From an uncultured Collinsella sp. (GTDB lineage: Bacteria; Actinomycetota; Coriobacteriia; Coriobacteriales; Coriobacteriaceae): DNA of 10,694 nucleotides. The notes under the pieces are model-generated. The model worked only from the letters and a program-made list of their open reading frames with translations, was not told the DNA's origin and searched no databases. Location: the NCBI GenBank assembly GCA_900550595.1, contig URTB01000028.1, positions 1 through 10,694 on the forward strand, in the 5' to 3' direction. Of this stretch, positions 1 to 6,028 are shown piece after piece (position 1 is the first letter of the stretch; each line of letters starts with the position of its first letter). The position numbers and the translations under genes were made by a program.

Positions 1-326
1 CCATCGACGATAACGGTCCGGTGTTCGAGACGGCTATCTTTGACGAGGACAACAATGTGGTGGGCTACGAGGAGGAGCTCGACCATGTGTCTGCCGACAC
101 AGTTGTGATTGCGGCTTCGCAGGTGCCCAAAGACAAGCTTGTGCTTACGACGGGCGGCCTGGAGACCGACCATCGTGGCCTGCTTTCGGTCGACGAGAAC
201 GGCATGACAACGGTGCCTGGCGTCTTTGCCGCCGGCGACGTGGTTAACGGCCCGCTCACGGTGGTTCATGCCGTGGCAGGCGCCAAGCTCGCCGTCGAAG
301 GCATGACCAGCTACCTGGGCCTCTAA
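1..326 (+). CDS. FAD/NAD(P)-dependent oxidoreductase, GltD/PreT-like, C-terminal part only
   Basis: Partial gene: the reading frame is open from position 3 and ends with TAA at 324-326, so only about the last 107 residues are present. The visible part is the C-terminal end of a two-dinucleotide-binding flavoprotein. It has the stretch ADTVVIAASQVP, then GLL followed by TTVPGVFAAGDVVNGPLTVV. The GVFAAGD motif, whose Asp contacts FAD, followed by a GP.TVV..A helix is typical of the glutamate synthase small subunit (GltD), PreT and sulfide dehydrogenase alpha group. Members pass electrons from NAD(P)H through FAD to a partner subunit or iron-sulfur domain. The partner and substrate cannot be told from this fragment. 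An in-frame GTG at 21 is inside the gene and is not the start. The gene converges on kdpE, and a hairpin with a T-tract begins 15 nt after its stop. Confidence 0.8.
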   Translation, partial: IDDNGPVFETAIFDEDNNVVGYEEELDHVSADTVVIAASQVPKDKLVLTTGGLETDHRGLLSVDENGMTTVPGVFAAGDVVNGPLTVVHAVAGAKLAVEGMTSYLGL

Positions 327-336
327 CACATTCCAT

Positions 337-420
337 CCATCAGTTGCGGTGAAATACGGACTGTTTTGGCTGTCAAAGGCCTTATCTACTCCGTATTCCA
401 CCGCAACTTTTTGTTGGGCG
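337..420 (+). repeat. Palindromic intergenic repeat, copy 1
   Basis: An 84-bp unit almost identical to 8751-8835: two substitutions and one extra T in the second copy. It has 19-nt arms (342-360 and 390-408) that pair except for one A-C mismatch (352/398), around a 29-nt loop (361-389), and then a run of T. Loop and mismatch are shared by both copies, so they derive from one copied element rather than two independently evolved terminators. It sits between the convergent oxidoreductase and kdpE genes. The family name and genome copy number are unknown from this window. Confidence 0.9.
342..413 (+). terminator. Probable intrinsic terminator after the GltD-like gene (within repeat copy 1)
   Basis: A long stem (AGTTGCGGTGAAATACGGA pairing with 390-408) is followed directly by TTTTTGTT, which suits rho-independent termination of the plus-strand gene ending at 326. 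The 29-nt loop is longer than usual. Read from the minus strand the hairpin has no T-tract after it (GATGGATGG instead), so it is not an obvious terminator for kdpDE, although it begins only 14 nt after the kdpE stop and may protect that mRNA end. Confidence 0.65.
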
Positions 421-422
421 GG

Positions 423-1127
423 CTAGAGACGCTGCATGCGGTATCCGACACCCATGTGCGTCTGAATCATCTTGGGGTGAGAGGGGTCTGCCTCGATCTT
501 CTTGCGCAGGGTGCGCATGAACACGCGCAGGCTCGCCAGATCGCTGTCCCAACCCGTGCCCCATATCTCGCGGGTGATGAAGGTGTGGGTGAGCACCTTG
601 TCGACGTTTTTCGCCAGAAGGACGAGCAATTTGTACTCGGTTGGGGTGAGCGAGAGCTCGCGTCCGTCTTTCGTAGCGTATCCCGCGGCGTAGTCGATAT
701 GCAGCGGACCGTTGTCGAACGTGCTCGCTTCTGTCGACTCGCTCGACGCCATCGAGGAGCGCCTCAAATTCGCACGGACGCGCGCGAGCAACTCATCCAC
801 AGAAAAGGGCTTGGTGAGGTAGTCGTCTGCCCCTGCGTCAAGTGCTGCAATCTTGTCGGAATCTTCGGTGCGCGCCGAAATGACGATAATGGGGACTGCC
901 GACCAACTTCGGATCTTCGTGATGACCTCGATACCGTCAATGTCGGGAAGGCCGAGGTCGAGCATGATGAGGCTGGGGCCGTGCGACACCGCATCCATGA
1001 TGGCGGCCTGGCCGTTGCAAACCTTGCTCACGACATAGCCGTGAAGGTCAAGCGCGGTCGAAACGAGGTTTTGAACGGTCAGGTCATCTTCGACCAAGAG
1101 GACGCGTGGCTTAGCGGCATTATTCAT
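423..1127 (-). CDS. kdpE: KdpE, OmpR/PhoB-type response regulator of the kdp operon
   Basis: 234 residues, close to the usual 225-235 for KdpE. The N-terminal receiver domain (about 7-122) has the acidic pocket VEDD (13-15), the phospho-acceptor Asp57 in IMLDLGLP, Ser84 in VISAR and Lys106 in YLTKPF. The C-terminal winged-helix DNA-binding domain (about 138-234) shows LSLTPTEYKLL, REIWG and THMGVGYRM, the OmpR-family recognition and wing elements. Phosphorylated KdpE is known to activate kdpFABC transcription. The frame stays open upstream to 1307, but I chose the ATG at 1125-1127: it gives the family length, has GAGGAG upstream (1138-1143), and overlaps the kdpD stop by 8 nt, which suggests translational coupling. 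No T-tract terminator is visible after it. Confidence 0.95.
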   Translation of the reverse strand: MNNAAKPRVLLVEDDLTVQNLVSTALDLHGYVVSKVCNGQAAIMDAVSHGPSLIMLDLGLPDIDGIEVITKIRSWSAVPIIVISARTEDSDKIAALDAGADDYLTKPFSVDELLARVRANLRRSSMASSESTEASTFDNGPLHIDYAAGYATKDGRELSLTPTEYKLLVLLAKNVDKVLTHTFITREIWGTGWDSDLASLRVFMRTLRKKIEADPSHPKMIQTHMGVGYRMQRL

Positions 1128-3855
1128 GAATCTCGATCTCCTCGGCAGGCAGGGTAAAACGGAAGACGGCCCCATGGGGGTGGTTGTCGCGAACTTCGAT
1201 GACGCCGCCATGCGCCTCCACGATGGAGCGGCAGAGCGACAGCCCAAGGCCGATGCTTCGACGCGAATCCACGGGCCGCGTATTGCTTGAGGTGAAGAAG
1301 CGCTCAAAGATATGAGGCTTGTCGCAGTCTGCTACACCCGGCCCATCGTCCGCGACGTCCACCACGATGAACTCACCCTCGCGACGTGCGCTGATGGTGA
1401 CAGTCGAGTCCTCGGGCGTGTATTTGAAGGCGTTCATGATGAGATTCGTAAGCACCTGCATGATGAGATGGACGTCGATGCGTACCAGCAGGATGTCGTC
1501 AGTGTGCTCGATGGTGACGGCACGTCCATGCGATGCTTGGGCGACATGGCTGAGGGCGGCCTCGATGACCTCGTCGATGAGCTCGGATGTTAAGTTGAGG
1601 CGAATGGTGCCGTCCTCGACGCGTGTGATGGCGAGGAGGTTTTCCACGGTATCGATAAGCCAGAGGGAATCGTCGTAGATGGCATCGGCAAGATCGCAGC
1701 GCTGTTCGAGGCTGAGCTTCTCGTCGCTCTTCCGAAGGATTGCCGCAGATCCGGATATAGCCGTGAGGGGTGTCCTCAAATCGTGGCCGATGGAGCGCAA
1801 AAGGTTGGCGCGCAGCTGCTCGTTTTTCGCCAAGACCGCAGCCTCTTCGCGCTCTTGCGCCGCCCGGTCGCTTTCGAGCGCCAAGGCGCATTCACCTACG
1901 ATAGATAGGACGATCGAATGCTCGAAGGCTTCGATCTCGCGCCCCTCCAGGGCGATGCCGATGACACCGAATACCTTGTCGCCGGTGCGAACCGCGAGGT
2001 AGAGACAGTGTGCCTCAGGCAGGGTCCGCGTGCTTGCGCCCGCGCGCTTGTTGTTGGTGTAGGTCCAGGTTGCAACGGCGCGCTCGTAGTCGGTGAGCAG
2101 CGACGCGGATCGGTTTTCGGTGCCAGCGGACTCATAGAGCGCTTTGCCGAGCGTGCCATGTTCGGCGGTGTAGAAGACCACGTCGAGTTTTAGCAGTTTG
2201 ACGAGTTGGTTCATGGCGACGCGGGCGCACTCCTCCGCGCTATGGGCTTGCTGCAAGAGCTGGTTCGTTTCGAGGAGTACGCGCGTTTTGAATGCGTTCT
2301 CGGCGGAGGTACGGGCGTTGTCGGCGATGCGCGCAGTTAACTCGCCGGCGACCATAGCGGTAGCGAACATGATGCCGAACGTGACCAGATAGCTTCGGTC
2401 GTAGCTGGCGAGCGAAAACAGAGGCGTGACGAAGCAGAAGTTGTAAAGCACTACAGAGAGCACGCTCGATACGATCGTGCAGATACGCCCCGTCGTGGTG
2501 ACGGCGGTCAGCAGGGCCGTGAGGATATAGAGGGATATGATGCTGGAATCGGCAAATCCCAGATGGCGGAAAGCCGTGCCGATCGCCGTGGCGACAAGAG
2601 AGAGGGCCAGCGTGCGAAGCACGTTTCGGCTGTTGGGCGGCTGCAGGGCGAGCGTACGGCGGCGTCCTTTGGGCCGGGAGGGCGGAGTCGACTGGTCTGG
2701 AATGATGTAAATGTCGAGGTTCGGGGCGAATGTTATGAGCTGTTCTACGAGAGATTTGCGGCCAAAGAGGGCCTGACGGACGCTGCTGCGCTCGCCCGTG
2801 CGCCCCATGACGATCTTCGAAATACCCGACAGGCGCGCGAACTCGGAGATCTGAAACGCGATGTCGTCGCCATAGACGGTTTCCATATGTGCTCCGAGCT
2901 GCTCGGCTAGGGCGATATTGGCTGCAAGCTTGGTACGCTCATTATCGCTCATGGCTTGCGTGTGCGGGCTCTCTACGAACAGAGCGACGAGCTCGCTGCG
3001 AAACGCTTTCGCCATGCGCGCGGCGGCACGGACGATGCGGGGATTGGTCGGCGCCGGGGAGACACAGACTAAGATACGCTCCCTGGTGTAGTAGTCACGG
3101 TTTCCCAGCACGCGTGCGGCGTCTGTGAGGTGGCCGGTGCGATCGGCGCAGCGGCGCAGCGCGATTTCTCGGAGTGCGGTGAGGTTCTCGACGGTAAAAA
3201 AATGCTGTTGCGCTCGGGCGGCTTGCGCGGGACGGTAGACGAGGCCGGCGCGAAGGCGCTCAAGTAGGTCTTCGGGCTCTATGTCGACGAGCTCGACCTG
3301 GTCGGCATCATCGAAGATACGGTCGGGGATTCGTTCGCTCACGACAACGCCGGTGATGGATGCAACCATGTCGTTTAGGCTCTCGATATGCTGAACGTTC
3401 ACGGTCGTATAGACGTCGATGCCCGCATGTAGAAGTTCCTCGACGTCTCGATAGCGTTTGTCGTGGCGAGACCCCGGCGCATTCGTATGGGCGAGCTCGT
3501 CGACAAGGATGAGCTGAGGGGCGCGTTCGATAGCCGCATCTAGATCGAACTCGCTGAGCGCAATGCCGTTGTGCTCGATGAGTTTACAGGGCACTTTCTC
3601 AAGCTCTTGTGCAAGATGGGCAGTTGCCGGACGTTCGTGCGGCTCAATGTACCCCGCGACGACGTCAACACCTCGCCGCTTGGCGGCGTGGGCGGCTTGA
3701 AGCATCGCATAGGTTTTGCCTGCGCCGGCAGCGTAGCCAAAGAAAATCTTGAGGTGTCCCCGGCTGGTTCGAGCGTCATCGGCGACCTCGTCTTTCTCAA
3801 TTGCCTTGAGGATGAGGTCTGGATTGACGCGAGTGTCCGATGCGTCGCGCTGCAT
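1120..3855 (-). CDS. kdpD: KdpD, K+/turgor-responsive membrane sensor histidine kinase
   Basis: 911 residues (E. coli KdpD is 894). Domains in order: KdpD N-terminal domain (about 32-240) with Walker A GYAAGAGKT (40-48) and Walker B ILVDELAHTN (116-125); a Usp-like domain (about 260-386); four membrane segments (about 411-508); a GAF-like linker (about 525-662); a HisKA domain with phospho-acceptor His691 in IGHDLRTPLT; and an ATPase domain with N box NLIMNAFKYTP (804-814), G1 DDGPG (836-840) and G2 GLGLSLC (869-875). It phosphorylates and dephosphorylates KdpE in response to low K+ or osmotic signals. The frame extends upstream to 3951. The ATG at 3855 is preferred because AGAAAGG lies about 8 nt before it, while the ATG at 3891 has no good site. 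Arginines after the last membrane segment are sparser than in E. coli. Codon use is less biased than in kdpFABC. Confidence 0.95.
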   Translation of the reverse strand: MQRDASDTRVNPDLILKAIEKDEVADDARTSRGHLKIFFGYAAGAGKTYAMLQAAHAAKRRGVDVVAGYIEPHERPATAHLAQELEKVPCKLIEHNGIALSEFDLDAAIERAPQLILVDELAHTNAPGSRHDKRYRDVEELLHAGIDVYTTVNVQHIESLNDMVASITGVVVSERIPDRIFDDADQVELVDIEPEDLLERLRAGLVYRPAQAARAQQHFFTVENLTALREIALRRCADRTGHLTDAARVLGNRDYYTRERILVCVSPAPTNPRIVRAAARMAKAFRSELVALFVESPHTQAMSDNERTKLAANIALAEQLGAHMETVYGDDIAFQISEFARLSGISKIVMGRTGERSSVRQALFGRKSLVEQLITFAPNLDIYIIPDQSTPPSRPKGRRRTLALQPPNSRNVLRTLALSLVATAIGTAFRHLGFADSSIISLYILTALLTAVTTTGRICTIVSSVLSVVLYNFCFVTPLFSLASYDRSYLVTFGIMFATAMVAGELTARIADNARTSAENAFKTRVLLETNQLLQQAHSAEECARVAMNQLVKLLKLDVVFYTAEHGTLGKALYESAGTENRSASLLTDYERAVATWTYTNNKRAGASTRTLPEAHCLYLAVRTGDKVFGVIGIALEGREIEAFEHSIVLSIVGECALALESDRAAQEREEAAVLAKNEQLRANLLRSIGHDLRTPLTAISGSAAILRKSDEKLSLEQRCDLADAIYDDSLWLIDTVENLLAITRVEDGTIRLNLTSELIDEVIEAALSHVAQASHGRAVTIEHTDDILLVRIDVHLIMQVLTNLIMNAFKYTPEDSTVTISARREGEFIVVDVADDGPGVADCDKPHIFERFFTSSNTRPVDSRRSIGLGLSLCRSIVEAHGGVIEVRDNHPHGAVFRFTLPAEEIEIHE

Positions 3856-3927
3856 AGCGTAGCCTTTCTGAAGCGTTGTCCATGCGTGCATACGCGGTGA
3901 GGACGCCACTGTATGCTCGCGAGGTCG

Positions 3928-3933
3928 AGTATA
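3928..3933 (-). promoter_or_regulatory. Candidate -10 box of the kdpDE promoter
   Basis: Read on the minus strand this is TATACT, one base from the TATAAT consensus, about 70 nt upstream of the kdpD start. No good -35 box is seen at 16-18 bp, so the promoter would be weak or activator-dependent. It is the best -10 match on this strand in the divergent region. Confidence 0.4.
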
Positions 3934-3966
3934 GGCGCACTGCAGCCGCAATAGTGCTTTCTACCT

Positions 3967-3988
3967 GCATCTTTACGGCATCTTAAGG
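3967..3988 (+). promoter_or_regulatory. Candidate KdpE operator, tandem 11-bp direct repeat
   Basis: Two adjoining 11-bp units, GCATCTTTACG and GCATCTTAAGG, match at 9 of 11 positions. OmpR-family regulators bind as head-to-tail dimers to half-sites about 10-11 bp apart, and KdpE does so upstream of kdpFABC in E. coli. The unit before it (3956-3966, GCTTTCTACCT) matches only weakly. The site lies just upstream of where the -35 of the kdpF promoter would be, a normal place for an activator. The assignment is inferred from spacing and position. Confidence 0.45.
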
Positions 3989-3990
3989 AC

Positions 3991-4019
3991 GTGGGCCCCG
4001 GCCCTCACGCCTCTTTAAT
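3991..4019 (+). promoter_or_regulatory. Candidate kdpFABC promoter
   Basis: TTTAAT at 4014-4019 is a fair -10 box (one mismatch to TATAAT). The hexamer 17 bp upstream, GTGGGC at 3991-3996, is a poor -35, as expected for a promoter that needs an activator. The tandem repeat at 3967-3988 abuts it. Transcription would start near 4026, leaving a leader of about 75 nt before kdpF. TACTGT at 4033-4038 is a weaker alternative -10. Confidence 0.4.
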
Positions 4020-4025
4020 CCCTAG

Positions 4026-4078
4026 AAGCGTTTACTGTCCCCAGACGCTTGCGAGAGCAGGCGTCCGAGACATCGGAC
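4026..4078 (+). promoter_or_regulatory. Two small hairpins in the kdpFABC leader
   Basis: AAGCGT (4026-4031) pairs with ACGCTT (4045-4050) across a 13-nt loop. GTCCGA (4063-4068) pairs perfectly with TCGGAC (4073-4078) around a GACA loop. Both lie between the predicted transcription start and the kdpF ribosome binding site at 4087-4093. There is no T-tract, so these are not terminators. They may be simple 5' structure. No known riboswitch is recognised. Confidence 0.3.
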
Positions 4079-4099
4079 CGCGCGTGAAAGGGGCGGTAA

Positions 4100-4186
4100 A
4101 TGGACATCCTCAGTCCCATCATCGGAGTCGTCTGCATTGGACTCTTTATCTATTACATCTACATTCTGATGAGGAGTGATTCGTAA
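4100..4186 (+). CDS. kdpF: KdpF, small membrane subunit of the K+ pump
   Basis: A 28-residue ORF encoding one hydrophobic helix, beginning MDILSPIIGVVCIGLF and ending in the polar tail MRSDS. E. coli KdpF is 29 residues and is likewise a single membrane span that stabilises the KdpABC complex. It has a strong ribosome binding site, AAAGGGG at 4087-4093, 6 nt before the ATG. Its TAA lies 3 nt before the kdpA start, and GAGGAG inside its 3' end (4171-4176) is the only visible ribosome binding site for kdpA, so kdpA translation probably depends on translation of kdpF. Identification rests on size, hydrophobicity and position directly before kdpA; sequence identity in this peptide family is low. 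Confidence 0.85.
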   Translation: MDILSPIIGVVCIGLFIYYIYILMRSDS

Positions 4187-4189
4187 ACT

Positions 4190-6013
4190 ATGGATGCTGC
4201 GATTCAGTACATCTTGTACTTTGCCGTGCTCGTCGTCTTGGCCGTTCCGCTCGGTCGGTTCATGGCCCATATCATGGATGGTGAGCATACGTTCCTGTCG
4301 CCTGTGTTTGCTCCTGTGGAGCGTGGCGTCTATCGTCTGCTTCGCATCGACGCGGCAGAGCAGATGGGGTGTAGGCGCTATCTGGCGAGCGTGCTGGTCT
4401 TTTCGGGGATCGGCCTCGTGGCTCTTGTGGCACTCCAGGTGCTTCAGTCTTTCTTGCCAGGCAATCCCCAGCACCTGCCGGGTGTGTCATGGGACCTGTC
4501 GTTCAATACGGCTGCTTCCTTCATAACCAACACCAACTGGCAATCCTATTCCGGTGAGACCACCCTGTCCTACTTTGTGCAGTTCATGGGCCTCACCGTG
4601 CAAAACTTCTTGTCCGCCGGCACCGGTATTGCGGTCATGTTCGCGCTCATCCGCGGTTTCCGTCAGGTCAAGGAGCAGGGTCTGGGTTCCTTCTGGGTCG
4701 ACCTCACCCGCACCGTCCTGTATGTGCTCATCCCGCTGAACCTCGTGTTCGGCATCTGCCTGGCTGCCGGTGGCGTTATCTCCAATTTTCAGCCGGCTCA
4801 GAAGGCTGAGCTCGTAGAGCCCGTTGCTGTCCAGCCTAATGCAGGCGGCGGTTGGAGCGTCATCGACGGCGCCCAGATCGAGGGCGACACGGTCAAGGTC
4901 GACGGCAAGGTCGTCGAGGGCGCCCGCGTGGTCACCGAGCAGTTTTTGCCCCAGGGTCCTGCGGCCAGCCAGGTTGCCATCAAACAATCCGGCACCAACG
5001 GCGGCGGCTTCTTTGGCGCGAACTCTGCGCATCCGTATGAGAACCCCAATGCCTTCACCAACATCATCGAGATGACCAGCTTGCTGCTGATTCCGGTCGC
5101 CTGCTGCTTCACCTTCGGCATCGGTGTCAAGAATGCCAGGCAGGGCAAGGCCATCTTCGCGGCGATGTTTATCCTGCTCGTGGTCTTTACCGGCATCATC
5201 GCCGTTAACGAGCATATGGGTACGCCGCAGCTGGCAGATGGCGGCGCGGTCAACATCGAGATGACCGATGGCCAGGCGGGCGGCAACATGGAGGGCAAGG
5301 AGAGCCGCTTTGGCATCGCCTCCTCTTCTACCTGGTCCGCTTTCACGACGGCTGCTTCCAACGGCTCGGTCAACTCCATGCACGACTCCTACACCCCGCT
5401 CGGCGGGTTTGTCCAGATGCTCCAGATAGCGCTGGGCGAGGTGGTGTTCGGCGGCGTGGGCTGCGGCCTGTACGGCATGATCGGCTTCGCCATCCTCACG
5501 GTATTTATCGCCGGCCTTATGGTCGGCCGCACGCCCGAGTTCCTGGGCAAGAAGATCGAGCCGACCGAGATGCGCTGGGCGGTGGTTCTGTGTCTCGCCA
5601 CCCCGTTCGCCATTCTGGTGAGCTCCACTATCGCCTGCATGGTGCCCGGTCTTGTCGACCAACTCAACAACGGCGGGGCGCATGGCTTCTCCGAGGTCCT
5701 GTACACCCTTACTTCGGCTGGCGGCAACAACGGCTCCTCATTCGCCGGCATGAACTGCAACATCCCGTGGATCAACGTGCTGCTGGGTATCGAGATGCTG
5801 TTCGCGCGGTTCCTGCCGATTGCGGGCACGCTCGCCATCGCGGGCTCGCTGGCCGGGAAGGGCAAGGTCGCCGAGGGCGCCGGCACGCTTTCCACCACCA
5901 ATGCCATGTTCGTGTTCCTGCTGGTATTCGTCGTTCTGCTGATTGGCGCCCTGAGCTTCTTCCCGGCGTTGGCGCTTGGTCCCGTTGCCGAATTCTTCCA
6001 GATGGTTGCGTAA
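4190..6013 (+). CDS. kdpA: KdpA, K+-binding and -translocating subunit
   Basis: 607 residues, about 50 more than E. coli KdpA (557). It is a polytopic membrane protein of the Trk/Ktr/HKT superfamily, with four pore loops forming the K+ filter: TNTNWQSYSGE (113-123), GTNGGGFFGANSAHP (268-282), AASNGSVNSMHD (388-399) and SAGGNNGSSFAG (509-520). The second and third match the family closely. The fourth has GGNNGS where most relatives, as I remember them, read ANNNGS. Much of the extra length is a polar extracytoplasmic segment between about 200 and 255, before the second filter loop, rich in Gly, Val and Asp/Glu. The start is fixed by position: ATG 4 nt after the kdpF stop, with the Shine-Dalgarno sequence 13 nt upstream, unusually far. 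kdpB follows after 15 nt. Confidence 0.97.
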   Translation: MDAAIQYILYFAVLVVLAVPLGRFMAHIMDGEHTFLSPVFAPVERGVYRLLRIDAAEQMGCRRYLASVLVFSGIGLVALVALQVLQSFLPGNPQHLPGVSWDLSFNTAASFITNTNWQSYSGETTLSYFVQFMGLTVQNFLSAGTGIAVMFALIRGFRQVKEQGLGSFWVDLTRTVLYVLIPLNLVFGICLAAGGVISNFQPAQKAELVEPVAVQPNAGGGWSVIDGAQIEGDTVKVDGKVVEGARVVTEQFLPQGPAASQVAIKQSGTNGGGFFGANSAHPYENPNAFTNIIEMTSLLLIPVACCFTFGIGVKNARQGKAIFAAMFILLVVFTGIIAVNEHMGTPQLADGGAVNIEMTDGQAGGNMEGKESRFGIASSSTWSAFTTAASNGSVNSMHDSYTPLGGFVQMLQIALGEVVFGGVGCGLYGMIGFAILTVFIAGLMVGRTPEFLGKKIEPTEMRWAVVLCLATPFAILVSSTIACMVPGLVDQLNNGGAHGFSEVLYTLTSAGGNNGSSFAGMNCNIPWINVLLGIEMLFARFLPIAGTLAIAGSLAGKGKVAEGAGTLSTTNAMFVFLLVFVVLLIGALSFFPALALGPVAEFFQMVA

Positions 6014-6028
6014 AGGAGTCGCAGATTT

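Noticed and set aside
337..420. CRISPR-type repeat
   Set aside because: Only one unit at each site, no spacers and no array; the 19-nt arms with a T-tract fit a terminator-type palindrome instead.
366..1157. Plus-strand ORF across kdpE
   Set aside because: It begins inside the palindromic repeat and runs antisense to kdpE, whose receiver and DNA-binding motifs are clear.
3991..4008. GC-rich near-palindrome GTGGGCCCCGGCCCTCAC as an operator
   Set aside because: The arms do not match well and it overlaps the expected -35/spacer region; it could be base composition alone.
3989..4099. Possible c-di-AMP (ydaO-type) riboswitch before kdpF
   Set aside because: The leader after the predicted start is only about 75 nt and its two small hairpins do not resemble that larger pseudoknotted fold.
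4487..5683. Long minus-strand ORF (398 codons) inside kdpA
   Set aside because: Antisense to a clear kdpA; composition is His/Asp/Gly/Glu-rich, typical of the shadow of a high-GC gene. No plausible start context.
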